NCBI GenBank assembly: GCA_016217875.1
Contig: JACRFN010000087.1
Location: 1-29,043 of the forward strand
DNA length: 29,043 nucleotides
Source: Candidatus Kerfeldbacteria bacterium
GTDB lineage: Bacteria; Patescibacteriota; Patescibacteriia; Veblenbacterales; UBA10138
Direction of reading: 5' to 3'
Both the position numbers and the translations under genes were made by a program. Numbering within the stretch: the first letter of the stretch is position 1; every line of letters begins with the position of its first letter. The notes under the pieces were generated by a model that was given only the letters and a program-made list of their open reading frames with translations, did no database searches and was not told where the DNA came from. Of the stretch, positions 13,053 through 21,790 are shown in pieces.

Positions 13053-14141
13053 ATGTCCAAGCTTTTACTGATAACCAGTGATTACCCGCCACGGCAGGGT
13101 GGGGTGGCGCGGTATTATCAAGGGTTGGTTAAGGCTTTGGGTGACGCTCAAGTATTGACTACAGTAGCCGGCCCGTCCGAGGCGGGTGTTTGGCGCTGGT
13201 CTTGGTGGTGGCCGGGCTGGCCTCATTGGTTACCGTTGTTGTGGCTGGTGCCTTATGCCAAGTTGAAATACGGCGCGCGCGTCTTAGCCGCCGGGCAAGT
13301 ATTGCCCATCGGTACCGCCCTGCTGTTTATGCGAGCGGCTTTTGGCTGGCCTTATATAATTTTCGTTCATGGCTTGGATGTTAATCTGGCCTTAGCTAGC
13401 TCTTGGAAACGCTGGTTGCTTGGCTTAATTTTAAGTCGGGCCGAGTTGGTAGTAGCCAACAGCCAGTTTACCAAGGGCCTTACGGTGCCAGCCGGAGCGC
13501 CGGCCGAGAGGATAATAGTGGTTTATCCCTGTCCAAATTTAGCGCCGCCTCTGCCAGCCACGGTGTCAGCCCTGAGACAACGTTATGGCCTCACAGGACG
13601 GTCAGTGATTTTGTCTGTGGCGCGGTTGGTGGAACGTAAGGGGATTGATGATATCCTGAGTGTGTGGCCTCAGTTGCAACGTCAATTTCCCGGCCTGACC
13701 TATGTCGTGGTTGGTGACGGCCCAGAACGCGACAGCTTGCAACATTTGGCTAAAGAGACTGGTGGCCACGTAATTTTTACCGGAGAAATAAGTGATCATG
13801 AATTGTCAGCCTGGTACGAGTTGAGCGAGTTGTTTGTTCTTACACCCAAATCAGATAAGGTTGACGTAGAAGGATTCGGCCTGGTTTATTTGGAAGCCCA
13901 GGCTGCTGGCAAGCCCGTGGTGGGCAGTAATGTCGGCGGTGTGCCGGAGGCGGTAGGAGACGGTGGTCTGTTGATTCGCAACCAATCCGATCTTTTGACA
14001 GCGCTGGCAGGACTGCTGACGGAATCTGCGCGGCGGCGTAAGTTAGGCGGCCAGGGGCGTCAAAGAATAAGTCGGGTGTTTACTTGGGAGGTACAAGCGG
14101 GTAAGCTAAGAAAGCATCTTTATGACACCGGACAAAATTGA
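13053..14141 (+). CDS. Glycosyltransferase, GT4 family (GT-B fold)
   Basis: 362 residues. The N-terminal Rossmann domain begins LLITSDYPPRQGGVARYYQG. The C-terminal nucleotide-sugar domain shows SVARLVERKGIDDIL, VVVGDGPERDSL and the retaining-GT E-x7-E motif, with E273 and E281 in EGFGLVYLE. Donor and acceptor cannot be told. The gene overlaps the next by 20 nt, so translation is probably coupled. It likely builds the lipid-linked glycan moved by the upstream flippase. Confidence 0.9.
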   Translation: MSKLLLITSDYPPRQGGVARYYQGLVKALGDAQVLTTVAGPSEAGVWRWSWWWPGWPHWLPLLWLVPYAKLKYGARVLAAGQVLPIGTALLFMRAAFGWPYIIFVHGLDVNLALASSWKRWLLGLILSRAELVVANSQFTKGLTVPAGAPAERIIVVYPCPNLAPPLPATVSALRQRYGLTGRSVILSVARLVERKGIDDILSVWPQLQRQFPGLTYVVVGDGPERDSLQHLAKETGGHVIFTGEISDHELSAWYELSELFVLTPKSDKVDVEGFGLVYLEAQAAGKPVVGSNVGGVPEAVGDGGLLIRNQSDLLTALAGLLTESARRRKLGGQGRQRISRVFTWEVQAGKLRKHLYDTGQN

Positions 14142-15369
14142 TATTGTCATGTTCAATATGTCCTGCTACACCGAGTGGCAGCGGGGTATTGCCAATCGTA
14201 ATTTTCACATTCTTCATACCCTCTTACGCGACCCGCGAGTACGCAAGGTGGTGGCCATTGATTATATGCCGTTTACCTTCAGGCGGGCAGTCAGACAATG
14301 GCTTTATAACGTCCTAGGCGGCGTTGCGGGTAAGGTACTGTCCCGCGGTCTGTGGCACAAGTTTGTAGCCGTACGCGAATCTGAAATCGAGCGGACCGGT
14401 TACAACCTCCCGGGTTACGAGGCCGGGGCCGTACCTTTTAAATTATTTGTCTATTCTGATATCTCAAGCTGGTGGTCGGAAAAGCTCTTTTATAAACATC
14501 TGGAGCGTGAACTCAAGCGGCTTGATCTGAGGAATGTGGTGCTGTGGTCTTACACGCCCGCCTTCGTAGGGTATTTTGATAAGTTAAAAGCCAAATTATC
14601 GGTTTTTGAAGCGGTAGATAATTGGTTGGAACACTCGAGTTACCAGCGCTACCGCGAGCGTCTGCGTCTTAATTACCAAACCATACGTTATCGGGCCGAT
14701 TTGATTTTTACCACTTCACCCGAATTAGTAAGGTTTTTTGATCGTTCAGGCGGCTGTTCGTTTGTACCCAATGGCGTCAATTTGGAACAGTTTGCCGCCG
14801 CAGCCAAACTGGTCGATAGGGATTTCGCTGCTCTCCCCAGACCTATCATTGGTTATGTCGGCACTATCCAAGAAGATCGCTTTGACGTGGATTTGCTGGC
14901 TTATTTGGCTCAAGCCAATCCGGCTAAGTCGTTTGTTTTGGTGGGGCCGGTGTGGCCAGGTTTGGCTAAAGTAGTTGAGCAACGACTTAAGCCCTTGCCC
15001 AATGTGCACTTTTTAGGGCGTAGATCATCCCGCGATATAGCCGCCTATTTCAAAGAGTTTAATGTGGGCATTATGCCCCATCTGCAGAATGAGTTTAATC
15101 GCCATACTAATCCCATGAAGTTGTATGAGTATTTGGCGGCCGGCCAGCCAATTGTGGCCACGCCCAGCCCCGGCTTGGAGGAATTTAAGGGCATAGTTCA
15201 TTTTGCCAGTACACCCGAGGCTTTTAATCAAGAGCTTCTACAAGCTCTGGCTGAGAATGAACCGGCGGCCGCTTCAAGCCGGCGAGCCTTGGCCCAGCAA
15301 CATAGTTGGTCTAAGCGCGTGGAGGTGATGTTTGATAAGCTATGGCCTTTGATTAGCGAGCGCAGTTAG
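14122..15369 (+). CDS. Glycosyltransferase, GT1/GT4-like (GT-B fold)
   Basis: 415 residues. The N-terminal half is divergent (NMSCYTEWQRGIANRNFHIL; basic, with several aromatics). The C-terminal half has FVPNGVNLEQF, PIIGYVGTIQEDRFDVDLL, VLVGPVWPG, NVHFLGRRSSRDIAAYF, and the phosphate-binding region NPMKLYEYLAAGQPIVATPS with E336. The start lies inside the preceding glycosyltransferase gene. The layout resembles TuaH-like enzymes, but the assignment is only to the fold and superfamily. Confidence 0.85.
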   Translation: MTPDKIDIVMFNMSCYTEWQRGIANRNFHILHTLLRDPRVRKVVAIDYMPFTFRRAVRQWLYNVLGGVAGKVLSRGLWHKFVAVRESEIERTGYNLPGYEAGAVPFKLFVYSDISSWWSEKLFYKHLERELKRLDLRNVVLWSYTPAFVGYFDKLKAKLSVFEAVDNWLEHSSYQRYRERLRLNYQTIRYRADLIFTTSPELVRFFDRSGGCSFVPNGVNLEQFAAAAKLVDRDFAALPRPIIGYVGTIQEDRFDVDLLAYLAQANPAKSFVLVGPVWPGLAKVVEQRLKPLPNVHFLGRRSSRDIAAYFKEFNVGIMPHLQNEFNRHTNPMKLYEYLAAGQPIVATPSPGLEEFKGIVHFASTPEAFNQELLQALAENEPAAASSRRALAQQHSWSKRVEVMFDKLWPLISERS

Positions 15370-15465
15370 TCTTGGCGGGAGTTTACTTTAGGAATCCATA
15401 AAATTGGGGAAGGAAAAAGCGGAAAAATAAATAACAAAAATACAAAACCAATATAAGGGGGCCAT

Positions 15466-16122
15466 ATGTGTCGGTTGAATGTTGCGTTACTTGGTCTTTT
15501 TGTTGTCTGGGGATTTGCTGTAGGCCACAGCCAGTCAAACAGCCTGCCTCACAGCGCGGTGGTGGTAACCAGCACTTATACCAACACCATGGAGGCGCCG
15601 TTCTTTTCCAAAGCCTGGATTTGGATAATTTTTGCCTCGCCATCCAAATTCACCTTGTATGAAAATTCGTGGCCTACTGGCGGCCTTGACGGATTTTCTA
15701 TCAGACTGGTTGATGATAAGGGTGTGACCTGGGTAGAGCTATATTCAGATACCCTGAAACCATCCATAGTGCAGCTGCCTAGTGACTCACTTAAGCACTT
15801 AGCAGCAGACGGCATTGCTTTTGTAGGTTCGTTGCGCAGACTTTTTGCCGACAGTACCAGACATACGTTGAAAGCCAGGGTTACTCTAGGCGGCGCTCGC
15901 ATGTTTGTCTCAGTGAAGGAGATTGAAAGCCAGGCTCCACAGACAAGGCGTTTCACCGTGCGGACTTTTGACCAACAAGGCAAAACCTATGTTAATGGCC
16001 AAGTCCAGGTCGGCCAGCAAAACAACCTGGTGAGCTACCAGTCAATATCGGTTTTTGTTCACAAGGGCAAGATACAGCTAAAGCTGGAAATCATTGACCA
16101 TCAGGTCAAAACCACAAACTAA
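15466..16122 (+). CDS. Secreted protein of unknown function
   Basis: 218 residues with a clear N-terminal signal peptide (MCRLNVALLGLFVVWGFAVG, cleavage probably near residue 22). The mature part is beta-rich, without recognised motifs. The only other Cys is near the start, so it is not an evident lipoprotein. The start has a purine-rich Shine-Dalgarno (AAGGGGG, 15455-15461) 4 nt before the ATG, unusual here. It sits inside the glycan cluster, followed by a weak terminator, so it is its own or the last unit of the upstream transcript. Confidence 0.7.
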   Translation: MCRLNVALLGLFVVWGFAVGHSQSNSLPHSAVVVTSTYTNTMEAPFFSKAWIWIIFASPSKFTLYENSWPTGGLDGFSIRLVDDKGVTWVELYSDTLKPSIVQLPSDSLKHLAADGIAFVGSLRRLFADSTRHTLKARVTLGGARMFVSVKEIESQAPQTRRFTVRTFDQQGKTYVNGQVQVGQQNNLVSYQSISVFVHKGKIQLKLEIIDHQVKTTN

Positions 16123-16124
16123 GT

Positions 16125-16160
16125 CGGGCCCGTAATCAAGTCGTCATGGGCTCGATTTTT
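16125..16160 (+). terminator. Weak intrinsic terminator
   Basis: CGGGCCC (16125-16131) pairs with GGGCTCG (16148-16154, one G-T pair) over a 16-nt loop, followed by ATTTTT. It ends the secreted-protein transcript. Confidence 0.5.
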
Positions 16161-16179
16161 CATTTTTTAAACGCCCGAT

Positions 16180-16208
16180 TTGACTATATTTATAACTACT
16201 GCTACCAT
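16180..16208 (+). promoter_or_regulatory. Promoter of the structured leader RNA
   Basis: TTGACT (16180-16185), 17-nt spacer, TACCAT (16203-16208), with TGC immediately before the -10 box. Predicted start near 16215, ahead of the structured region. Confidence 0.5.
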
Positions 16209-16214
16209 GTTTTT

Positions 16215-16341
16215 ACGTATGTTATCTCAGGTTATGATCGTTGTTCGCCCGCCGAACGAGGGGTTACCCTCGTAAGCTTGGCGTTGTCCGCGTCTTAGCA
16301 TTACCAGCAGTAACCCCCGCCTTTTAACAGGGCGGATTTTT
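16215..16341 (+). ncRNA. Structured leader or standalone RNA with terminator-like end
   Basis: Adjacent hairpins: GTTCG-CCCGC-CGAAC (16243-16257) and CGAGGG-GTTA-CCCTCG (16257-16272). The GTTA loop and its flank (GGGGTTAC, 16260-16267) are perfectly complementary to GTAACCCC (16310-16317), so a pseudoknot or an alternative fold is possible. CCGCC (16317-16321) with GGCGG (16331-16335) then ATTTTT forms a terminator-like end. It lies between a promoter and a small membrane protein gene. No known class recognised. Confidence 0.5.
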
Positions 16342-16420
16342 GTTTATGCCCAAAATTGAACATTACAAAAATTATTCACCCACAAACCAACCCACAACAA
16401 AACCTCCAGGAGGAAACAGT

Positions 16421-16621
16421 ATGGAAACAAAAGATAGTATCACCAACAAAAAAAGAGCCAAGATACTTTTTGCCCTATTCATTATTTCACTGGTCGGAGC
16501 GGCGGTTTGGTCTTATCTGGCATGGGTTAGCCTGGCTTGCTTGGTGGGGGCGGCGGTTACTTACGTCCTGGCTAAAAAGTCGGAGCATGATGCGGCCATG
16601 AGCCGGTCGTCTGGCTGGTGA
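16421..16621 (+). CDS. Small two-span membrane protein
   Basis: 66 residues (METKDSITNKKRAKILFALF at the start) with two hydrophobic segments at about residues 14-33 and 35-52, joined by a short turn, and a polar tail. The start is set by the strongest Shine-Dalgarno in the window, AGGAGG (16408-16413), 7 nt upstream. The frame could be read further upstream (16340), but that part is Pro/Thr/Asn-rich and overlaps the terminator. CCTCC just before could pair with GGAGG and hide the site. Function unknown. Confidence 0.7.
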   Translation: METKDSITNKKRAKILFALFIISLVGAAVWSYLAWVSLACLVGAAVTYVLAKKSEHDAAMSRSSGW

Positions 16622-16656
16622 AATCAGACCGAGTCGTAGAAAAACAATCATATCAA

Positions 16657-16687
16657 GCCCCTGCCAACCGGTGGGGGCCTTTCTTTT
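16657..16687 (+). terminator. Intrinsic terminator after the small membrane protein
   Basis: GCCCC (16657-16661) pairs with GGGGC (16674-16678), with CC/GG further in, followed by CTTTCTTTT. Confidence 0.65.
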
Positions 16688-16693
16688 GACCGC

Positions 16694-16722
16694 TTGGAAA
16701 ATGAGCCATTCTTAAGTAGAAT
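16694..16722 (+). promoter_or_regulatory. Promoter of the second glycan block
   Basis: TTGGAA (16694-16699), 17-nt spacer, TAGAAT (16717-16722). The ATG at 16731 is 8 nt from the -10 box, so the mRNA would be nearly leaderless. Confidence 0.55.
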
Positions 16723-16730
16723 AAGGTCAT

Positions 16731-17723
16731 ATGTCAGAAGTTACCCCAGTACCAGAAAGCTCTGTCCGTAATGGCGATTATGAATTGCGTCCTACTGCAG
16801 ACTTTCGGTACGGGGTTTCGCCCTCAACAAAAGACCAAGGTATGGATGTTATATCTAGAAAGGCGGAGGGCTCAAAATTCTCCGTCATTATAGTTTCCTG
16901 GAACGTACGGGCTTACCTCAAAAGTTGTCTGGAGAGTATCAATCAAGAGCGCTTGAATGTCAGCTTGGAGGTAGTGGTAATTGACAATTCATCCTCTGAT
17001 GGCAGTGCTAAGCTGGTGCGTGCTGAGTTTCCCTGGGTTAAACTTTGGGCCCTACCCCAGAATGTAGGCTTTGCCCGCGCTTGCAATTTGGGAGCTAAAG
17101 AGTCAGTCGGTGTCTACGTAGTGTTTTTAAATCCTGATACCGAAGTGGCCGGAGGTTTCTTTTCCGACCTGGAGCGCGCTTTTGTGCAACACCCCGGACT
17201 AGGGGCGGTTGGCGCCCGCTTGATGAATGATGATGGTTCAACTCAAGCTTCGGTGCGCGCGTGGCCCACTCTGTGGCCGCTGGCGCTTGATACCTTAAAG
17301 CTTTTAAACAGGTGGCCCTGGCTGGCGCGACATTATCTGCAATCTAATTTTGATTACTCAGTCTCGCAACCAGTGGAACAGGTAATGGGCGCTTGTTTAG
17401 CCGTGCCGCGCAAGGTCTGGCAAGAGGTGGGCGGTTTTGACCAAGGTTTTTTTGTGTGGTTTGAAGAAGTGGATTGGTGTAAGCGGGCTAGCCAGGCCGG
17501 ATATAAAGTATGGTATGAGGCCAATCTTACGCTTAGTCATAGTCGGGCCAGGAGTTTTTCCCAGCTTACTTACCTGGAACGGCATAATCTTTATACGCGC
17601 AGTCTGCTGCACTATGCCCGCAAACACTTGGGATTACCCACTTGGGCTGGGCTGCGAGTTTTAAGCTCGGCTGGAAAGCTTGTTTCTTTTATAGCCGGTT
17701 ATGTTACCAGCTTTCACCGATAG
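16731..17723 (+). CDS. Glycosyltransferase, GT2 family (GT-A fold)
   Basis: 330 residues. A ~48-residue polar N-terminal extension precedes the GT2 core: SVIIVSWNVRAYLKSCLESI (51-70), VVVIDNSSSDGS (81-92), NVGFARACNLG (111-121) and FLNPDTEV (132-139), whose Asp is the metal/nucleotide-binding residue. GACLAVPRKVW and FDQGFFVWFEEVDWCKR follow, as in rhamnosyltransferase-like GT2 proteins. The promoter supports this start, though M38 is an alternative. The 3' end overlaps the next gene by 23 nt. Confidence 0.9.
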   Translation: MSEVTPVPESSVRNGDYELRPTADFRYGVSPSTKDQGMDVISRKAEGSKFSVIIVSWNVRAYLKSCLESINQERLNVSLEVVVIDNSSSDGSAKLVRAEFPWVKLWALPQNVGFARACNLGAKESVGVYVVFLNPDTEVAGGFFSDLERAFVQHPGLGAVGARLMNDDGSTQASVRAWPTLWPLALDTLKLLNRWPWLARHYLQSNFDYSVSQPVEQVMGACLAVPRKVWQEVGGFDQGFFVWFEEVDWCKRASQAGYKVWYEANLTLSHSRARSFSQLTYLERHNLYTRSLLHYARKHLGLPTWAGLRVLSSAGKLVSFIAGYVTSFHR

Positions 17724-19221
17724 TTTCGCTCAGAGATCAACCCGTTGGTGGTTCGTCGTTATGTTGGCGGCGTATTTATGCCTTGATTTGCTGGCTTTCA
17801 CAGGCTGGGTGTACCCGTGGCTCGGGACGCTAACGGCACTGCTGGTCATGTTTGGTTGGCTCTTGTTGGCTAAGCGCGATCTCGCCCTGGGCGTAACCTT
17901 GTTGGTGGTTGAACTGGTGGTTGGTTCTCAAGGCTACCTTTTAAGTTTTAAGGCCGGGGGGCTAGTTTTATCCTTACGGTTGCTTTTATTTTTGGCCGCC
18001 TTTACTATCTTAGTCTGGCGCCTAGTCATCGGCCCCAAACTTATTTTACTCACGCACCCCTTGCGTTGGTGGTATTTGGCTGTTTTGTCGGCCTTGGGCT
18101 GGGGGAGTGCCGTAGCTTTTCTCCGCGGGAATGGTTTTGCCAATATTTTTCTTGACTTGAACGGCTATCTTTATCTTGGTTTGTTTCCGCTTTTCTTTGA
18201 AGCGGCTTTTAAGCCTTCATTTGTTTTATGGTTAAGGCGGCTATGTATACCGGCTTTGGTGTGGTTGGGTGTGAAGACGATAATAGCTTTGTATCTTTTT
18301 AGCCATTTCAGCCCTGAGGGGTTGCTGGTTTTTTATCAGTGGTGGCGGCAGACGGGTTTCGGCGAAATTACTTACGTCAGCGGCAATTGGTTCCGTATTT
18401 TTTCACAAAGCCATGTTTGGGCGGCCTTAGCCAGCGTCGTTGGCCTGGTTTATTTGTGGCGGCAGCAGTTGGGGCAGGCTGTCTTCAGGTCACAGATACT
18501 TTTCAGTTGGCCCGGTCTTTGGTTCAGTTTGGTAATTTTATTGGCCAGCTTTTCACGCAGTTTTTGGTTGGGGGTTGGTGTGGTGTGGCTGATAATACCG
18601 ATTGTTTGTTGGCGATACATAAACGTGCGGCGGCTGGCAAGATATTATTTAACTTCAATGGTGCTGGGTTTAGCTGCCGCCGGCTTCCTAATTTTTGTGA
18701 CCAAGTTAAATTGGCCCCAGCCGTCTATTGGCGCCACCTCAGCGGCGGTGTTTTCCCAGCGCCTGGGGGCTGGCGAGGCCGCCGGCGAGAGTCGTCTCAG
18801 GTTACTGGGACCATTATGGCGCCAGGTTAGTCAACATCTTGTTTTAGGCAACGGTTTTGGTACGACTGTAACTTACAAGACCTCTGACCCGCGGATAGTC
18901 AGGTCCACCGCCGGTGGCTCTGGCCTGGTGACGACTTATGCTTTTGAGTGGGGTTATTTGGACAGTTGGCTGAAATTCGGTTTGCTGGGTCTGGTTTTAT
19001 ATTTAGGGTTTGTGGTGCGTGGTTTGTGGCCGGCCCTGCTTAAGCTTAAATTAGGGTTTAATAAAATAGGCTGGGCAGACGTCGCCCTTATGGCCTCAGC
19101 TGCGCTTTTGGTAGTTAATCTCACGACTCCTTATCTTAATCATCCGCTTGGTTTGGGCGCGCTGATGTTAGCCGTTATCCTGGTGGCGTCTGAATCTGCT
19201 ACACTTGAGCGAGCCTTATGA
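17701..19221 (+). CDS. O-antigen ligase / polymerase-like membrane protein
   Basis: 506 residues with about 11-12 hydrophobic spans. A large extracytoplasmic loop lies between roughly residues 330 and 425, containing the LGNGFGTTVTY and AFEWGYLDSWLKFG features of the Wzy/WaaL (O-antigen ligase) superfamily. It would polymerise or ligate the glycan made by neighbouring transferases outside the membrane. It starts inside the preceding GT2 gene and shares ATGA (19218-19221) with the next, so the three are translationally linked. Confidence 0.85.
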   Translation: MLPAFTDSFAQRSTRWWFVVMLAAYLCLDLLAFTGWVYPWLGTLTALLVMFGWLLLAKRDLALGVTLLVVELVVGSQGYLLSFKAGGLVLSLRLLLFLAAFTILVWRLVIGPKLILLTHPLRWWYLAVLSALGWGSAVAFLRGNGFANIFLDLNGYLYLGLFPLFFEAAFKPSFVLWLRRLCIPALVWLGVKTIIALYLFSHFSPEGLLVFYQWWRQTGFGEITYVSGNWFRIFSQSHVWAALASVVGLVYLWRQQLGQAVFRSQILFSWPGLWFSLVILLASFSRSFWLGVGVVWLIIPIVCWRYINVRRLARYYLTSMVLGLAAAGFLIFVTKLNWPQPSIGATSAAVFSQRLGAGEAAGESRLRLLGPLWRQVSQHLVLGNGFGTTVTYKTSDPRIVRSTAGGSGLVTTYAFEWGYLDSWLKFGLLGLVLYLGFVVRGLWPALLKLKLGFNKIGWADVALMASAALLVVNLTTPYLNHPLGLGALMLAVILVASESATLERAL

Positions 19222-20276
19222 CAGAGCATCACTACCCAATTTCCGTGCATCTTGTAACCCATAACAGCAGCCTGTGGCTGCCGTATTGTTTGGAGTGTCT
19301 GCAGCGCCAGACGCGCCAGGACTTTTTCCTCTTGGTAATTGATAATGGCTCACTAGATAATTCAGCGCCGCTAGTGGCGAATTTTTTAAAAGCTCACCCC
19401 GCCCTGGCCGAGCGCTCACGTTTAGTCTGCAACAAGCAGAATTTGGGTTTTGCCCGGGCTCATAATCAAGCTTTAGCTTGGACAGATAGTACTTACGTTT
19501 TACTGCTAAATCCAGACGTACTTTTGTCCGAAAATTATCTAGCGGTTTTAGTCCAGTCTTTGGCAACACACCACGAGGCGGCGGCGGTTACAGGTAAACT
19601 TTTACGCTGGAATTTTGACCCTTCTAGTTTCCATCTGGAGCAGCTTAAGGAACCAGCACGACCAAACCAGATAGATTCAGTCGGGCTTAAAATCAAGCGC
19701 TCGAGACAAGTGTGCGATATGGGCAGCAGCGAGTTTGATAAGGGCCAGTATGAGGTTCCGCATCAAGTATTTGGCGTTTCAGGCGCCGCACCTTTGTATC
19801 GTCGCGCCTGGCTTGAGGAAGCAAGTGTACAGGGTGAGGTATTTGACGAGGATTTTGTGTCATATAAAGAAGACGTTGACTTAGCCTGGCGTTTGCGCCT
19901 CGGGGGATTTACTGCCTGGTATGAGCCCAGAGCCGTGGCTTATCATGACCGTCGCCTGAATTCAGACGGTAGCCTTCGTCAGCGCTTACAGGCGAGAGCC
20001 AGCTGGCCGAGATTGCTTAAAGTATATTCTTGGACCAATCATTTGGGTGTGCTGATAAAGAACGACGGCTGGTGGAATTTGGTGCGTGACCTGCCTTGGA
20101 TTTTAATCCATGAGCTGGGTAAGGCGGCTTACTTTTTTGTCACTGAACCAGTTGTTTTTTGTCAGGCGGTGGTTCGTTTGCTAAAATTACTGCCTCGTTT
20201 TATGGTTAAGCGGCGCCTGCTTAAGCCAACGCGTAAGCTCAAACCATCGGCCCTGCGCGCCTGGTTTACGTCCTAG
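19218..20276 (+). CDS. Glycosyltransferase, GT2 family (GT-A fold)
   Basis: 352 residues. SVHLVTHNSSLWLPYCLECL (9-28), LVIDNGSLDNSAP (38-50), NLGFARAHNQAL and LLLNPDVLLSENYL (near 95) are GT2 core elements. FDEDFVSYKEDVDLAWRLRL shows the acceptor-side ED/WR motif. The C-terminal ~90 residues are basic with amphipathic or hydrophobic stretches, perhaps for membrane contact. The ATG overlaps the stop of the ligase-like gene. Confidence 0.9.
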   Translation: MTEHHYPISVHLVTHNSSLWLPYCLECLQRQTRQDFFLLVIDNGSLDNSAPLVANFLKAHPALAERSRLVCNKQNLGFARAHNQALAWTDSTYVLLLNPDVLLSENYLAVLVQSLATHHEAAAVTGKLLRWNFDPSSFHLEQLKEPARPNQIDSVGLKIKRSRQVCDMGSSEFDKGQYEVPHQVFGVSGAAPLYRRAWLEEASVQGEVFDEDFVSYKEDVDLAWRLRLGGFTAWYEPRAVAYHDRRLNSDGSLRQRLQARASWPRLLKVYSWTNHLGVLIKNDGWWNLVRDLPWILIHELGKAAYFFVTEPVVFCQAVVRLLKLLPRFMVKRRLLKPTRKLKPSALRAWFTS

Positions 20277-20308
20277 TGGCTATTGGCTAGGAACTAGGAA
20301 CTAAACAT

Positions 20309-21106
20309 ATGAAGCTCTCCATTATTATTCTTAATTACAAAACAGCCGGCTTGGTGCGGCAGTGTTTGCGCGGTATTTTTTCTAATCCGCCGAGCGAGCC
20401 TTATGAAGTGATTGTGGTGGATAACGCTTCAGGCGATTTGTGCCTTGAGCGCGTGGCGCAAGATTTTCCGCAAACTCAGCGGATTAAGCTAGAGGTGAAT
20501 TGCGGTTATGCTGCTGGTAACAACGCCGGGCTTAAAATGGCACAGGGCGAATATGTGCTGATACTTAATCCAGATATTACAGTACTCGAGGGGAAACTTG
20601 ATCAGCTTATACGATTTATGGACAAGAATTCCAAAGTTGGCCTAGCCGGCCCGCGCCTGGTGAATCCTGACGGCAGCCTGCAATACTCGGCTTACCGTTG
20701 GCCGTCTTGGTGGCTGCCATTATTCCGCCGCACGCCTTTGGGAAGCTGGGGTTGGGGTCGCCGCTTTTTGGAGCATTACCAAATGTACGACTGGGACCAC
20801 CGTACCAACCAACCAGTGGATTGGCTGTTAGGCGCTTGTCTTATTGTACGTCGGAGCGCGCTTAATAAAGTTGGTTTGCTTGATGAAAGATATTTTCTTT
20901 ATGTGGAAGACACTGACTGGTGCCGTAGGTTTTGGCAAGCCGGCTTCCAGGTTTATTACATTGCTGAGGTTGAATTCGTGCATTTTCACGAGCGCCTCTC
21001 AGCCCAAGCCTCATTCGGCGGTCTTTTCAGCCGCGTGACCTGGATTCATATTGCCTCATGGCTAAAGTATTTTAAGAAGTGGGGGATCAAGGTACCGCAT
21101 CGCTAA
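20309..21106 (+). CDS. Glycosyltransferase, GT2 family (GT-A fold)
   Basis: 265 residues. LSIIILNYKTAGLVRQCLRG (3-22), VIVVDNASGD (34-43), NCGYAAGNNAGLKMA, and LILNPDITV (near 88) define GT2. GACLIVRRSAL and LDERYFLYVEDTDWCRRFW follow, as in rhamnosyltransferase-like members and similar to the GT2 at 16731. It is the last gene of the glycan cluster. Just before it is a short tandem repeat (CTAGGAA twice). No terminator is evident after it. Confidence 0.9.
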   Translation: MKLSIIILNYKTAGLVRQCLRGIFSNPPSEPYEVIVVDNASGDLCLERVAQDFPQTQRIKLEVNCGYAAGNNAGLKMAQGEYVLILNPDITVLEGKLDQLIRFMDKNSKVGLAGPRLVNPDGSLQYSAYRWPSWWLPLFRRTPLGSWGWGRRFLEHYQMYDWDHRTNQPVDWLLGACLIVRRSALNKVGLLDERYFLYVEDTDWCRRFWQAGFQVYYIAEVEFVHFHERLSAQASFGGLFSRVTWIHIASWLKYFKKWGIKVPHR

Positions 21107-21258
21107 ATTAAACTCGATTCCTGTTACTCCTGCCAGCATTTTTTCATAGCTACTCTTTTGAGCGGTTTTTGATTTACCCCGTACCTTTGTTTTATCTTGT
21201 CAAATTTGGTACATTTCAGGCACAGTTTATTTGGGACATTTTCGTTTTAATAGATGAG

Positions 21259-21267
21259 TGATACACT
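21259..21267 (+). promoter_or_regulatory. Extended -10 promoter of the nuclease-like gene
   Basis: TGATACACT is an extended -10 element 8 nt before the ATG at 21276. Otherwise 21107-21275 shows nothing recognisable. Confidence 0.4.
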
Positions 21268-21275
21268 AGGGTTAT

Positions 21276-21764
21276 ATGGTAATTTTGATGAAAACCTCTG
21301 ATATATTTAAAGAATTAAGAGATAAGGCGAGGCTGTATTATGATTCTGTTAATGAGGTCTATTGTCCGGCATTGGAAGCAAGAGTTATTTTTAACGCAGA
21401 AGGTTTTCATCACCTTAGATATAACTGCTCACTGTCAGAAAGGAGTAAACCGGAGCAAAGAAATAAGTTAGCTTATATACCACAAGCGGTAGAAATAATA
21501 AAAAAAACAACAACCGTGCAAGAGGTTCGTGAATTTCTTGAGCCAGTCGGATTAAAAGACAAAAATGGTTTAAGAAAAACAGCGCATGTGACTTATTTTG
21601 GTTTTTGGGCGATGTTAGAAAAAAATATAAGGATAAAAGTGATAGTTAGAAGAATTGATGGTGGACAATATTTTTTTCGGAGTTTAATGCCCTTTTGGTT
21701 TGAGAGGGTTGTAAATGGTAGAATTGTACGATACTTCACATCACCTAAAATTTCAACTGAATAA
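21276..21764 (+). CDS. Hypothetical protein, possibly a RelE/BECR-fold nuclease
   Basis: 162 residues (158 if M5 is the start). Visible blocks: YCPALEARVIFNAEGFHHLRY, abbreviated FNAEGFHHLRY (about 38-48), AYIPQAVEIIKKT (about 69-81), VTYFGFWAMLEKNIRIKVIV (104-123), and YFFRSLMPFW (131-140). The order of GFHHLRY, a charged helix, then antiparallel strands ending in RSLMPFW resembles uncharacterised phage/plasmid proteins predicted to have a Barnase-EndoU-ColicinE5-RelE (BECR) fold. That is a resemblance from memory, not a demonstrated match. Codon use is visibly more AT-rich than in the flanking clusters, which suggests acquisition. No antitoxin-like partner is adjacent. Confidence 0.55.
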   Translation: MVILMKTSDIFKELRDKARLYYDSVNEVYCPALEARVIFNAEGFHHLRYNCSLSERSKPEQRNKLAYIPQAVEIIKKTTTVQEVREFLEPVGLKDKNGLRKTAHVTYFGFWAMLEKNIRIKVIVRRIDGGQYFFRSLMPFWFERVVNGRIVRYFTSPKISTE

Positions 21765-21773
21765 AATAAAAAC

Positions 21774-21790
21774 TGGCACAAAATGCCAGC
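21774..21790 (+). terminator. Small hairpin after the nuclease-like gene
   Basis: CTGGCA, loop CAAAA, TGCCAG, then CTTATT. A weak terminator candidate, directly abutting the long hairpin that follows. Confidence 0.4.

Noticed and set aside
16340..16420. Longer start of the small membrane protein (adding 27 residues)
   Set aside because: That start overlaps the terminator-like T-run, has no Shine-Dalgarno, and would ignore the strong AGGAGG before 16421.
18339..18830. 163-codon ORF within the O-antigen ligase-like gene
   Set aside because: It lies in another frame of a clearly coding membrane protein and has no family features, so it is a shadow frame.
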